From Mesotaenium endlicherianum (taxonomy: Eukaryota > Streptophyta > Zygnematophyceae > Zygnematales > Mesotaeniaceae), in assembly GCA_009602735.1 (NCBI GenBank), contig WELA01010273.1, positions 313,722 through 377,721 on the forward strand: a stretch of 64,000 bases of DNA, written 5' to 3'. The notes under the pieces are model-generated. The model was not told the origin of the DNA, ran no database searches, and was given only the letters and a program-made list of their open reading frames with translations. How positions within the stretch are numbered: the stretch's first letter is position 1; each line of letters begins with the position of its first letter. Positions 42,522 through 53,501 of this stretch are shown here, piece after piece. A program made the position numbers and the translations under genes.

Positions 42522-42555
42522 TTGTCGAGGCGACAAAAATTTAAGTTGGGGAGAT
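42522..42555 (+). promoter_or_regulatory. Hairpin and polypurine tract before 3' LTR-B
   Basis: TTGTCG-AGG-CGACAA stem (42522-42536), then AATTTAAGTTGGGGAGAT and the LTR. Nearly the same as in element C. Confidence 0.65.
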
Positions 42556-43817
42556 TGTAATGAATCAATTCATTATTTATTTAATTAATGTAGTATTTAA
42601 ATACAACCCTAAATGAGTATTATGTCAATCTACTCACCTGTGCAAGTTCATATAATCGACAGTATGTCGATGTAATGCGAGTTTACTTACTTTGTCAAAA
42701 AGGTCAGCAGGATGACTTTTGTATCATAGTGTAATTTGCTAACTTTGTTGAAAAGGTCAGCAAAATGACTTTTGTATCATAGTATAATTTGCTGAGATTT
42801 ATGTATCACTTATATATAGGATATAATATCTGTAAGTTGACATACAGTAAGCTCGCTTGATATTAGTTAGTATACTTAGCTTCAGTACGCTGAGCATAGA
42901 TATATTCAGTTAGATTATTACTTGTAGATTGGCACATGTGAGCGTAGTATACTGAAAGTCGGGAGGTCAACTAAGATGCGGTAAACCGATGTCCTACCAA
43001 TGTGGTTAACTCCTAAGTAGGCGGAGCCGTCGTCAGTCAACTGAACAGTTAGGACTTCATTCAACCGACCAATTAATACGGTCGTTATACCTAGATCCGT
43101 GGGTCCCAAGTTAATGGGTTTCCCACGGAACGGTGCACCTTGCGCCGTGGTCAACAAGGCGGTCACTAGGTACAGAGCAGGCTGGGATCTCGTGGTCCCT
43201 CATTCTGGGCAGTAGGCCTGAGAGTCGGATTTCCTACTTGCAAGTCCTGTGTGCCTTTTAGGGTTCGTTTTTATGACAAGCTTTCACGGGAGTTGAGATG
43301 GCATCTTCGTCTATGCTTTAAATGGACTGGACTAGGACTTTTTGGAAAGGCCTTGTTAAGATGCGTTCGTTGCCGTTGAGTTTGCTCCATTTGGAGTAGT
43401 ATTGACAGAGTTATGCCCTCTAACATTTTGGGGTCACATAGCGGACAGATTCCGTGGTTTTGCACCTAAGTCAGTGGGATGTGTTTTAGCTACTTTATGG
43501 TCATCTGAATGAGAACGCCTTTGCTATTCAGTCCCCTGATGTTGTGTATGTGCTTATACATGCTTGTATGCTTGGTCGGCAAGAGGCCATGAGTTTTTAA
43601 AGGAGAAGCTCTAGTCCTCAAGCTCGCCTTTTTCTTGTACCTTGTGTTAGTGTGCAAGTATGGCACACTACGGTAAGTGAGTCAAGGGGTATAGATGAGT
43701 AAACGGGATTCATTCTAAGGGCAAAGATCGGTCCCTGATTTCTCACGCCTCCACCTATCTCTAATCTCATATATTTAAATGGAATATATTCATCTTGAAT
43801 AAGCAAGATTCATTTCA
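42556..43817 (+). repeat. 3' LTR of element B
   Basis: 1262 bp, TGTAATGAATC to GATTCATTTCA. It carries two copies of an ~50-bp unit (AGGTCAGCA..ATGACTTTTGTATCATAGT, about 42700-42790). Followed by ACGTG (target duplication) and A0 reverse transcriptase codons on the minus strand. Confidence 0.9.
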
Positions 43818-43990
43818 ACGTGCCCAATGTCATCGAAGATCTCGTCAGGGGTAGGCATAGGACATCTGTCCTATTTAGTGACCTCGTTCAGCTTATGATA
43901 GTCACCGCACATCCTCTTTTGAGACCAGCTGCCTGAGGCATCCTTCTTTGCCGACATGACCGTAGGGGCCACATAGGTGGAGGAGGACTC
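43818..43990 (-). pseudogene. Family A reverse transcriptase, N-terminal part (A0)
   Basis: Minus strand: APTVMSAKKDAS..., SQKRMCGDYHKLNEVTK, stop at 43871-43873 where A1 has CAG, then PMPTPDEIFDDI. It is cut by element B and resumes at 3770 with LDLRQGFNQ. Confidence 0.85.
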
Positions 43991-45526
43991 CCGAATCAGC
44001 TAGTTGTCCTCCAGCTTGCCCGTTTGCATGCAGATCAAGCCGTCCTCGAAGTGACTGTAGTAGTATCGCTTCTGGAAGATGGGTATGTCGGACGTGAGGC
44101 AAAGCCTCATGGGGTCGTCAGTGTAGCGCCCCAAGTCATGCATGCCGCTGGCCAAGCAGGCACTGCGCCTGGCATCGAGCATCTCCGTCAGCTGCGTTGC
44201 CTGCTCCGTGGTAAGGGTCCCCCCCAACTTCCATGTAGGGGCTGCTGGAGGTGGTGCTTGCCCTGCACCTGTCGCCTCTTGTGCTGCTACTGTGGAGCTT
44301 TGCCCTCTTGTTGGCGTTGCCTGTTTGCTGGTAGAGGGCGGCTGGCCTGCACCAGCACCGGCTCCTGCTTGCACCTGCCCTGCGGCTACCAGCTGATTAG
44401 TAGGTGCTGCCTGCCGGCGTGCAGAAGGAAAAATAAAGGGGGAGCGATGCGGCTCCCTGGCCCGCTGTGCCTCCTTCCTTCGCGATCCCACCCCCAGCGG
44501 GCGTGAGTCGGAGGAAGATTCTGGAGGCGAATGGTACGTCTGACAAAGAGGGGCCTGCGGGGCGGGCCCCTCTCGGTGGGAACGCCAGCGGGTGTCGGGC
44601 TGAGGGCGTGTACCGTCATCCTCGGAGGAGCTATCGTCGGGCGCGTCCAAGCGACGGGGCAGCTCGGGAGGACGGACCTCCATATAGAGTGGTGTCAAGG
44701 ATTGTATCTGCAAAAGAATCCAGGTCAAGACGTTGGCATCAATAGCCAGCCTCAAGAGCCGCACGCGGTTGACCTCGGTGATGCCATCCACCTGGTTCAG
44801 ATGCAACAAGAAGCCCATGGCGCGCTCCATCTCCACGGCGCGCGGTCGCTCGTACAGATCCGAGGAAAGGTCAATGATCATGCCGCAAGCTGCGCCGATG
44901 GAAGCAGCGCTGTCGTAGCGGCTAACGAAAGTCGGCAAGGCGCGCATGACATTGCCGAGCACCTCACACTGGGCCTGCGACGGATGGGGCAGAGCTTTAG
45001 CGCGTTGGGCCAGCCGCGCGATGTCGAGGATGGACTTGACGTTGCGGGTGTGGCGTGGGTGCGCAGCTGCGAGGGCCTCCAGCGTACCTGGCAGGGCCAG
45101 GTTGGTGAAGTAGGCGCGTACGAGGTGCGCAAAGGATCCGATTTGCACGGCGTCAATGACAGCCTCGCGCCCTAGGTAGCTGCTGCAGAGCTCAAAGTCG
45201 ATGCGCACGGTGGGTCGCTCATCGTTGCGCACCGCCACATTCTCCAAGATCCACGCAAGGGAGTGAGGTGGCTGGCGCACTTCAGCCAAGTTGAGGACGC
45301 GAAGGAGGTGCCAGACGAGCGCCGTGCGAGGGTCGTTGAGGGCGCCGCCACGGCCTGCAATGGAGAACCTATGGCAATCCCAGCCAGCGATAACAAGATC
45401 CACTGGATCGAGGCGAGTCACGTGCTCGTTAGGGATGTCGCGGATGTTCAAGGGCCAGTCGATTTGCGCATGGCGGAAGGCGCCAGCGGGAAAGAGGTCG
45501 GGAAAGCGCTCGTGAAAGAGCGCCAT
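43991..45526 (-). pseudogene. Family A methyltransferase fused to RT N-terminus (A0)
   Basis: Single 508-codon frame. It begins MALFHERFPDLFP after motif II, then motif IV AGWDCHRFS (catalytic Cys kept; Glu/Pro position is Asp, Gln is His), motif VI LENVAV, motif VIII LVRAYFTN, MERAMGFLLHL and LLRLAIDANVL, a 100-residue Pro/Ala/Gln linker, and RT start (WKLGGTLTTEQATQL). It stops at TAG 44000-44002 where A1 has CAG. The uninterrupted frame shows that methyltransferase and RT belong to one polyprotein. Motif I is upstream in another frame, so this copy is inactive. Confidence 0.85.
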
Positions 45527-46500
45527 CTGGCGTTGGGCGACCTGCTACGTCTTGAGATTGAGATCAATGTAGACATAGCGCCTGACTGGAATACCAACCT
45601 ATAGGGTAGCCAACAACCCAATGGCGATGCCGTCGTGCAATTCCACTGGAACAATGCCGCCAGGCCTCTCATCCAGCTGGTCTGTGTAGATTGGCGTTGG
45701 CACGGGGCGAAGGTCCACGGTTGGCGGGTACGTACGGGCAACGCTGTATTGGTGTGGAGCCATACGAAGGGCAGCAACTGCACGGTCGGCGTAGTCGCGC
45801 GTGAGATGCGGAAGAGGCCCAACCAGCGGCTGGGGCTGGACGTAGCGCGCGTAGGCCTGGTACCGTCGCCACCTGTCTTGAGCGTCCTGCAGGATGTGCA
45901 AAAGAACTGAGGTCGAGCGGGATTGGGCTATGTGCACGCAGGTAAGCTGCCACCTGCGCCGGGCCTTGCGATCCTGCTTGTGAGAAGCAGCGTACGCAAG
46001 CTGGTCCAGAATTGAGCAATGGGCAGGTACTGGTGCGAGTCGTAGGAGGCCTGCTGGCGTTGGCGGAACGGGAGGTCCATCGGGTTGGCGCTGCCGGCTG
46101 GCTCCGTGCGGTGGGCAAAATATTGGACGCCCATTGGCTGGCAAGGCGCCAATTGCTCCCGGGCACGGAGCTGAGGGTGGAGCGGTTGCTGATTGTCAGG
46201 ACGCTGGTAGCGGCGCGCCAGGTCGTCGACTGTTGGAGAGCGGTGACCGGGCCTGGAGTCGCACGCGCGGCTACTGGTGCGGGCCACCTTGGAGGGAGGT
46301 GGGCCGCCAGGCCCGTCACTGGCGAGGTGGCTGCGAGGAGTTAGCGGGCGCTGGTCGTACAGCGCGTGGGAGGCGTACGTGGTGGACTGCGGACCGTCCA
46401 CCCGGTCGTCAATCTTGTGATAGGGTGGAGTGGCTGCGCGATCGCGGCTGTTGCGATAGGGTGGAGTGGCAGCACGATCGCGGGTATCGTGGTAGGGCGC
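45527..46500 (-). pseudogene. Family A region before methyltransferase and motif I (A0)
   Basis: Minus strand frames: repeats DRAATPPYRNSRDRAATPPY (about 46490-46420), then LASDGPGGPPPSKVARTSSR, matching A1's IAGDGPSGSPPHKVARTAAR, a basic helical region (QPQPLVGPLPHLTRDYADRA) and motif I as VELHDGIAIGLL, degenerate versus VELFAGIAT, ending in a stop near 45599. Frame changes separate these pieces. At about 46500 the homology stops at a head-to-head junction with plus-strand gag sequence. Confidence 0.75.
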
Positions 46501-46823
46501 GCTCGTGACGGACTCTCCGCCACAACAGGACAGCGGGGCACGCGTAACCCGCCCACCGGCAAACGGCCCGCGATGACAGCGGCCACGGCCACGACCAGCG
46601 TCGTGCTGACGCCCGGCAAGGAGCACTACAGCACGACGCTCTCAGCGACGCGCAGTTAGCGGCCAAGGCTGAGATCACCCGCCTACACGCTCGCAACGCC
46701 AGCGCCGGCTACGATGCGTGTGGGACCCTATATGCCCCCGCCAGCAGCACGTTCCTCACTCAGGCTGCTGCCAGTCGCAGACAAAGACAACCTGCCCAAC
46801 TGACAGCTGGCAGACACCCATCT
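46495..46823 (+). pseudogene. Family A gag end, plus-strand fragment (A2)
   Basis: RARDGLSATTGQRGTRNPPT and MTAATATTSVVLTPG match A1 gag end (RARDDLAPAAGLWGMRNPRT, MTAALATIDAALTPG). After a one-base shift, AEITRLHARNASAGYDACGTLYA matches the A1 linker. It is cut at 46823 by chromovirus Chr1 and continues at 53502. Confidence 0.8.
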
Positions 46824-47326
46824 TGTAGTGATTTGAGTTATTATATATTAGTATGCATATATTTTAATGTTTTCAAATATATATGGAGTAGTATTGTGTG
46901 GATTCAAGTGTGAATAGGTACTCTAGTAACTTGGTTCATGTCCTTTGAACCTTCCAAGGCATTTTCGAAGTTAGAGGAAAGACCTAGAAGAACTCCATGT
47001 GGCAAAAGTAAGATGTGCCATTTTTAGGTCAAAAGGACATGTGTACATTATTCTAGAAAGAGGTGGCAAGTTTTGGGATGTGTTGGGTGCCAACACATCA
47101 ACATACACCTTCCTAGAAATTACTTATGTAGCAAGTATATAAACAAGAGCTAGAACATAGAAAGACATTCCAGAATCACTCTTGTACTTGCCAAAATCCA
47201 GAAATATATTAACTTTCAAGAAGCCATCTCTCTTTCAAGAAGCTACCACTTGTGTTCAAAGATCCTTGTCTTGAATAGATAAAGTATTCTGTTTTACTAA
47301 GTACTTTATCTATCTGTTTCACTACA
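46824..47326 (+). repeat. 5' LTR of Chr1
   Basis: 503 bp, TGTAGTGATTTGAG to TTTCACTACA, with AT-rich start and a TATATAAAC box near 47137. Confidence 0.95.
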
Positions 47327-47328
47327 GT

Positions 47329-47341
47329 GGTATCGGAGCTA
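47329..47341 (+). promoter_or_regulatory. Primer-binding site of Chr1
   Basis: TGGTATCGGAGCT, two bases after the LTR, close to the initiator-Met tRNA complement. Confidence 0.85.
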
Positions 47342-47363
47342 GGCACTTTGGTAGCACAAGAAG

Positions 47364-48644
47364 ATGGCCGATCCTCAAGACCAACAGCAAGCTTTCGAAG
47401 GAAGCCCTTCCTCTCCAAGACACCCTCCTCCAGCGCCGATGGGAGAGCCCACTCAAGAAAATCTGCAACAACAAGAAGCACCACAAGGAGGAGCACACCC
47501 TCCTCCAGCGTCGATGGGAGAGCCTACTCAAGGAAATCTCCAACAACAAGAAGCACCACAAGGAGGAGCACCGTCAAATCCCGTGGCAGCCGCTATAGCA
47601 AAGTTGACCCCACCACAAGGAGTTCCCGCAAATGAGTGGGCAGCCTTCCTAATGACCGTCCACAACCAAGTGGGCTTGGCCACCTATGAAGCAACCGTGC
47701 AAGCGTCAAGAGAAGCTATGGCTGCCATGGTTGCCCCTATTGCGAGCAATGCTCAAAATCCAGCCCCGGCTCAAGCGCCTCCACAAGAGCCAACGAGAGC
47801 AAGGAAACTCATCAAGCCCGGCAAACCCGACACTTTCAACCCCGGGAAAGGTGCCAACCTGAATTTATGGCTCTACCAAGTGGAGACGTACCTCGCATTC
47901 CTTGAAGTACCCGAGGAGGACTACGTTCCCTTTGCCGTTACCTTACTTAGAGGAGCAGCAACATCATGGTGGCGTAACTATCAAGCGGCTATATATCAAG
48001 CTATGGCGCACCCCATGCTCGGCCAAGAGCCCCCACCATCATATGCAAGATGGGCAGATTTTCGTGAGGCCCTCAAGAAGCAATTCATGCCCATCAATGC
48101 GGAGAAGATTGCCCGAGGAAAGCTCCACCATCTCAAGCAAACGACGTCCGTTCAAGAGTATACATCCAGATTTCACGCCCTCACTCTTGAGATCCCCAAC
48201 ATGTCTCTCGAGGAGAAGATTGACCGCTACATCTTTGGCCTCAAACCCAAGGTGGCAAAGGAAGTGGAGTTACGCGACTTGACGGACTTCTCAAAGATCA
48301 TTGAAGTGGCCCAAAAGGTGGATACCTTGGATTTCAAGCACTCCGTGCCTTCATCTTCACGGGTACCGACGACGCGGGTGTACGCAGCCCCTTCCACATC
48401 CGAATCTGGACCCACACCCATGGAAATCGGAGTTATTAAAAGGGACCCCGCGGCTGCCCGGAAGAGTGGAAGACCCTCCAATGACACTTATGATGCAAGA
48501 AACCAGCAAGGAGTGAAAGCAAGACTCTCCCCGGCTGAAAAAGAAGCTCTCATGACGGCTGGACTATGCTTTTATTGCAAGGAAAAGGGCCATCGTGCAC
48601 TTTCATGCCCCAAAAAGTTGTCAAAAAACGGACAGCGCCGGTAG
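47364..48644 (+). CDS. gag: Chr1 gag
   Basis: 426 residues from an ATG 37 bases after the LTR. N-terminus holds two 25-residue Pro/Gln repeats ([20 protein letters not shown]). The gag core follows ([68 protein letters not shown]) and one CCHC knuckle [14 protein letters not shown] near residue 405. It makes the particle and binds RNA. The TAG at 48642 lies inside a hairpin just after a slippery site, and pol overlaps in the -1 frame. Chr2 gag is identical. Confidence 0.95.
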   Translation: MADPQDQQQAFEGSPSSPRHPPPAPMGEPTQENLQQQEAPQGGAHPPPASMGEPTQGNLQQQEAPQGGAPSNPVAAAIAKLTPPQGVPANEWAAFLMTVHNQVGLATYEATVQASREAMAAMVAPIASNAQNPAPAQAPPQEPTRARKLIKPGKPDTFNPGKGANLNLWLYQVETYLAFLEVPEEDYVPFAVTLLRGAATSWWRNYQAAIYQAMAHPMLGQEPPPSYARWADFREALKKQFMPINAEKIARGKLHHLKQTTSVQEYTSRFHALTLEIPNMSLEEKIDRYIFGLKPKVAKEVELRDLTDFSKIIEVAQKVDTLDFKHSVPSSSRVPTTRVYAAPSTSESGPTPMEIGVIKRDPAAARKSGRPSNDTYDARNQQGVKARLSPAEKEALMTAGLCFYCKEKGHRALSCPKKLSKNGQRR

Positions 48645-51600
48645 GCCAGGAGCCTACCACCCCAAGACCCACTTCACGAGAAGGCAACACGCCAAGTGAG
48701 GTGGAGACCCCCGTTGAAGACGACGTTCCAGCCCCAATGAGTTTGAGAGGTTACCTTGGAGGAGAGAAGGTCCACATCTTGGTGGATAGCGGAGCTCAAG
48801 GCAACTTCATTGCTGCAGATTTTGCCACCAAGCACGGTATTACTATGCGAACTCTTGACCACGACGAGGAGATTATGATGCCCGATGGATTCTCCTATAC
48901 TACCCCTTCCAAGAAGACGTACCCCTTGGCACTCTCTATCAAGTCCTTCAAGGATAGAGTAGTGTTCTCCCCCATGCAATTGGGCAAGTACGACGTCATC
49001 CTAGGGACGCCTTGGTTGACCAAGCACAACCCCCAAGTTGATTGGAGGACCGGTACTATCAAGATCAAGAATGACATCACTTCAAGAATCTGTATTTTGC
49101 GCGCAATCCAGAATATCCAGACCCAAGACATCCAGAAGCCGGCACACGAGATACTATTGTCCGCCCTCCAACTCAAGAGACTTGTGAGGAAGGGACACGA
49201 GCTTCTTTTGGCCTTGATCACGCCAAAAGACATCAAGAAAGACATCGAGAGTCAAGAAGGCAGCCCCGTTCCCAAGGAGATACAAGAAGTCTTAGAGGAC
49301 TACAAAGAAGTGTTCTCCCCGGAATTGCCCAAGGGCCTAACCCCCAAAAGATTCGTAGACCACAAGATAGTGTTGGAGCCCGGAAGCAAGCCCATCTCTC
49401 GGCCTACGTTCAAAATGTCATACACGGAGCTAGACGAAGTCAAGAAGCAAATCAAGGAGCTACTGGAGCATGGCTTCATTCGACCTAGCAAGTCGCCATT
49501 TGGAGCCCCGGTGCTATTTGTCAAAAAGAAAGACGGTACCTTGAGGATGTGTGTGGACTATCGCGCCCTCAACAAGATCACCATCAAGAATCGATACCCG
49601 CTGCCGCGCATGGATGAGCTCATGGACCGGCTGGTTGGAGCCAAGTACTTCACGAAGATTGACTTACGGAGCGGCTACCACCAGATTCGCATCGCAGAAC
49701 CGGACATAGAGAAGACGGCATTCAGGACAAGATATGGACATTTTGAGTTCATGGTCCTGCCATTTGGACTCACCAACGCGCCAGCAACTTTCATGACTAT
49801 GATGAACACCATATTTCAGCCCATGTTGGACAGATTTGTGGTGGTATTCATCGATGACATCCTTATCTACAGCAAGACCCTTGAAGAGCATGCGAGACAC
49901 TTGAAAGAAGTCCTCGAAGTATTGAAGCAAAACAACCTGTTTGCGAAGGAGTCAAAATGCGAGTTTGCCAAACAAGAAGTGGAGTTCCTAGGTCTCCACG
50001 TGACTGCAGATGGCATCAAGATAGACCCCAAGAAGACCACGGTGGTGGAGGAATGGCCAACCCCCACGACCAAGAAAGAACTCCAGTCATTCTTGGGATT
50101 TGCCAATTGGTACAGAAAATTCATCCAAGGCTTCTCGCACATAGCAGCCCCCCTGACAGATCTACTCAAGAAGGACAGGCTATATACATGGACCGAGAAA
50201 GAGGAAGAGGCATTTCAAGAGTTAAAGCGAAGATTGACCACATCCCCGGTGCTCACACTCCCAAGTCCAAACCCAGATTGGCCCTTCCACGTCATCACCG
50301 ATGCATCTTCCTATGCAATAGGAGCAATCCTGCTTCAAGACCAAGGCAAGGGACTGCAGCCCATCGCCTACGAGTCAAGGAAGCTAAATCCAGCCGAGCA
50401 AAATTATACAACCACGGAGCGAGAGGCATTGGCGATTGTACATGCCTTGAAGGTTTGGCGCTGCTACGTTGAAGGACGCAAAGTACTGGTCACCACGGAC
50501 CACGAGGCGTTAAAGCACCTCCAAACGCAGCCGTATCTCTCAAGGAGACAAGCAAGATGGAGCGGATACTTGCAACAATACAACATCACGATTCAGTACC
50601 AGCCCGGCAAGACAAACCCGGCTGACCCCCTCTCAAGACTGCAATTAAATGCAGTGATGGTATCCCTGAAGACAGATCTGGAAGCTCGATTTTCAGCCGC
50701 CTATGAAAGAGACCCTTACTACAAGAACGGAGAAGCAGCCTTGGACCCATGCAAGAAGCAAGAAGGCAATTATTGGGTGAGGCAAGATACGGGCCAGAGA
50801 TGTGTTCCTAATGACTTAGACCTCCGGCTCTTGCTTCTACGAGAAGCACACGACAACCCTCTTGGAGGACACTTTGGAATCCTAAGGACCACGGGCGTTC
50901 TAGCTAGGACTTATTGTTGGCCAGGCATGTCTAAGCAAGTCAAGGAGTACTGCAGGAGCTGTGACACATGCCAAAGAATCAAGCCATCATCGCAAAAGGC
51001 GGGAGGACTCCTCCAACCACTACCAATCCCCGAAAGACAATGGACGGACATCTCAATGGACCTTATCGTGGACTTGCCCGTGACACCTCGAGGCCATAAT
51101 GCAATACTCACGGTGGTGGACAGACTTACCAAGATGGCTCATTTTATTCCCACGACGACTAAGGCTACAGCACCACAACTTGCAAGACTCATCTTTGACA
51201 ACATCTTCCGACTCCATGGACTACCATCAAGAATTGTGTCAGATAGAGATCCAAGATTCACAAGCCATTTCTGGAAAAATCTCTTCAAGAACTTGGGTAC
51301 ATCGCTGGATATGTCTACTGCCTACCACCCACAATCAGATGGGCAAACCGAGCGTATGAATCGTACCCTAAAGACCTCTCTAAAGGCCTACGTGTCTACC
51401 CTCGAGCAAGACTGGGACATGTACTTGACCCCCCTCGAGTTTGCCTACAACAACACTACGCAGGCCTCTACCCAAGAGTCCCCATTCTTCCTCAACTATG
51501 GCTTCCATCCGACCACGCCACTGAGCTTCACGGCTGGCCATGATGAAGTACCTGCAGCCACAGATTTTATGGAGACATTAGAAGCAGCCCTTACAGCAGC

Positions 51601-52231
51601 GAAGAAAGCTCTACAACACGCGCAAGATGCTCAAGCAAGAGTGGCGAACAGATCCAGAAGAGAAATTACGTACAGAGTGGGTGACAACGTGTTACTATCA
51701 TCCAAGAACATTTCCCTGAACAACAGGCCTGCCGGCAGCAAGTTCTCTCCCAAGTATTTGGGACCCTTCAAGATTATCCAGCAAGTCAACCCCGTTGCTT
51801 TCAAGCTAGAACTTCCCCAGACTATGCACATCGACCCCGTATTCCACGCTTCCCTCTTCAAGCCATATGTGCAACCCGACAACAAGTTCCCAGGACGTGT
51901 GACAACCCCACCAGCCCCAACAATAGTGGATGATCATTTGGAGTACGAAGTGGAAGACATAGTGGCTATGAGAAATTTCAGGAGACAGCAGCAATACTTG
52001 ATCAAGTGGAAAGGATATCCAGATTCGGAGAATAGTTGGGTGGCGGCGCACTACCTTGACAAAGTTCAGAGAAAGTTGAAGCGCTTCCATGCCGCCAACC
52101 CCCATCTTGGACCAGCCCCAAGTCTCTCTACTAGAAGCCCGAAGACTTCAGGGAGGCAGCCTGCCACCATCAAGAAGCAGCAGAAGACCCCTTGGAGGCA
52201 GCCTGCAAGAACAAGAAAGAGGAAAAATTGA
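48566..52231 (+). CDS. pol: Chr1 pol with chromodomain
   Basis: 1221 open codons, made by -1 frameshift from gag; the listed ATG is only the first in frame. Order: protease ([12 protein letters not shown], about residue 73), RT ([27 protein letters not shown] about 428), RNase H ([15 protein letters not shown] about 576, [10 protein letters not shown]), integrase ([10 protein letters not shown] and CDTCQ zinc part about 760, [16 protein letters not shown] about 892, TERMNRT about 927), GPF block ([12 protein letters not shown]) and chromodomain ([11 protein letters not shown] to [15 protein letters not shown], 1126-1165). Chromodomains bind methylated histone H3 and steer insertion. All catalytic residues are present. 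Confidence 0.96.
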   Translation: MLLLQGKGPSCTFMPQKVVKKRTAPVGQEPTTPRPTSREGNTPSEVETPVEDDVPAPMSLRGYLGGEKVHILVDSGAQGNFIAADFATKHGITMRTLDHDEEIMMPDGFSYTTPSKKTYPLALSIKSFKDRVVFSPMQLGKYDVILGTPWLTKHNPQVDWRTGTIKIKNDITSRICILRAIQNIQTQDIQKPAHEILLSALQLKRLVRKGHELLLALITPKDIKKDIESQEGSPVPKEIQEVLEDYKEVFSPELPKGLTPKRFVDHKIVLEPGSKPISRPTFKMSYTELDEVKKQIKELLEHGFIRPSKSPFGAPVLFVKKKDGTLRMCVDYRALNKITIKNRYPLPRMDELMDRLVGAKYFTKIDLRSGYHQIRIAEPDIEKTAFRTRYGHFEFMVLPFGLTNAPATFMTMMNTIFQPMLDRFVVVFIDDILIYSKTLEEHARHLKEVLEVLKQNNLFAKESKCEFAKQEVEFLGLHVTADGIKIDPKKTTVVEEWPTPTTKKELQSFLGFANWYRKFIQGFSHIAAPLTDLLKKDRLYTWTEKEEEAFQELKRRLTTSPVLTLPSPNPDWPFHVITDASSYAIGAILLQDQGKGLQPIAYESRKLNPAEQNYTTTEREALAIVHALKVWRCYVEGRKVLVTTDHEALKHLQTQPYLSRRQARWSGYLQQYNITIQYQPGKTNPADPLSRLQLNAVMVSLKTDLEARFSAAYERDPYYKNGEAALDPCKKQEGNYWVRQDTGQRCVPNDLDLRLLLLREAHDNPLGGHFGILRTTGVLARTYCWPGMSKQVKEYCRSCDTCQRIKPSSQKAGGLLQPLPIPERQWTDISMDLIVDLPVTPRGHNAILTVVDRLTKMAHFIPTTTKATAPQLARLIFDNIFRLHGLPSRIVSDRDPRFTSHFWKNLFKNLGTSLDMSTAYHPQSDGQTERMNRTLKTSLKAYVSTLEQDWDMYLTPLEFAYNNTTQASTQESPFFLNYGFHPTTPLSFTAGHDEVPAATDFMETLEAALTAAKKALQHAQDAQARVANRSRREITYRVGDNVLLSSKNISLNNRPAGSKFSPKYLGPFKIIQQVNPVAFKLELPQTMHIDPVFHASLFKPYVQPDNKFPGRVTTPPAPTIVDDHLEYEVEDIVAMRNFRRQQQYLIKWKGYPDSENSWVAAHYLDKVQRKLKRFHAANPHLGPAPSLSTRSPKTSGRQPATIKKQQKTPWRQPARTRKRKN
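48623..48658 (+). promoter_or_regulatory. -1 ribosomal frameshift signal of Chr1
   Basis: Heptamer AAAAAAC (48623-48629) in gag frame as A AAA AAC, 10-base spacer, then a perfect stem GGTAGGC/GCCTACC (48640-48646, 48652-48658) with loop CAGGA. The gag stop is in the stem. Pol is in the -1 frame. Confidence 0.8.
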
Positions 52232-53000
52232 CATTAGACACTCTTCTCTTCTCGCAGTTTCTGGACAGAAAACTAAAACTGCTACTGGTAATAGGTCTCT
52301 GCATAATAAATTCTGAAAATTTACCTGGCTGTAGTCCATGAGTAGCCGGTCATTTAGAGTCCAAGTTTGCTCAATTTGGAGCACTGGTGAGAGAGATATG
52401 ATGCTCTAAGTAGAAGGGGGTCAGGCTGCTGGCATTGTTAGGACAGAATATGCCTTCTGACATTGTGCCTTCCCCTGAACTTGGAATGCTCTGAAACTCA
52501 AGACTCTGGTAGAACATCTTACAGCGCCCAGTTTGAGACTTAGTTTGCAGAATTTGGAGAAGTATAGAAGGACTTATGATTTTCAGAAGTTTCTGCACAG
52601 ATTTGGAGGAGTGCCTACTCTCTCAGCTCTCAACGACACTCCAGAAATGAGAATGCTCTCAAATTTGGTGACCCGGTAGAGTTCTCCGACGCGGTCCGTC
52701 TGGCACTCGAATTTTCAGATTTGGAGCAGTTCTGTGGCCGCTATGAATTTTTGAGTTCGTGGCAGATTCTGGGCCAACTTGTACAATTTTCTTTATCATT
52801 AAGGAGTAGGCTAGCCAATAAGGTCACACCACCTACGACCTTGCCTAGTCTACCTTACATGTGTAGCACCTGACTTGGCGCCTTTGACTAGTCCTCTTCA
52901 CATGTGTGGCATCTGACTTGAAACTGTTGACTAGTTTGCTCCACATGTGTAAGACCTGACTTGACGCGCCGAGACGTCGCTTTTTCTATCGGGGGGGTGA
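52232..53000 (+). other. 3' untranslated region of Chr1
   Basis: No ORF of note. It holds three imperfect ~43-bp tandem repeats at about 52855-52965, each with ACATGTGT followed by CTGACTTG, and ends in the polypurine tract CGGGGGGGTGA (52990-53000). Confidence 0.7.
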
Positions 53001-53501
53001 TGTAGTGATTTGAGTTATTATATATTAGTATGCATATATTTTAATGTTTTCAAATATATATGGAATAGTATTGTGTGAATTCAAGTGTGAATAGGTACTC
53101 TAGTAACTTGGTTCATGTCCTTTGAACCTTCCAAGGCATTTTCGAAGTTAGAGGAAAGACCTAGAAGAACTCCATGTGGCAAAAGTCAAATGTGCCATTT
53201 TTAGGTCAAAAGGACATGTGTACATTATTCTAGAAAGAGGTGGCAAGTTTTGGGATGTGTTGGGTGCCAACACATCAACATACACCTTCCTAGAAATTAC
53301 TTATGTAGCAAGTATATAAACAAGAGCTAGAACATAGAAAGAGGGGAGAATCACTCTTGTACTTGCCAAAATCCAGAAATATATTAACTTTCAAGAAGCC
53401 ATCTCTCTTTCAAGAAGCTACCACTTGTGTTCAAAGATCCTTGTCTTGAATAGATAAAGTATTCTGTTTTACTAAGTACTTTATCTATCTGTTTCACTAC
53501 A
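53001..53501 (+). repeat. 3' LTR of Chr1
   Basis: 501 bp, near-identical to 46824-47326. The stretch AAAGAGGGGAGAATC replaces AAAGACATTCCAGAATC. Confidence 0.95.

Larger units (their letters stand above)
46824..53501 (+). mobile_element. Chromovirus Chr1, complete Ty3/gypsy element
   Basis: 6678 bp. LTRs 46824-47326 and 53001-53501 (TGTAGTG to CACTACA), primer site at 47328, gag, pol with chromodomain, G-rich tract before the 3' LTR. Flanks ATCT (46820-46823) and ATCT (53502-53505) give a 4-bp match where 5 bp is usual. The LTRs differ at only a handful of sites plus one small indel, and both ORFs are open, so it is young and may be active. Confidence 0.95.
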
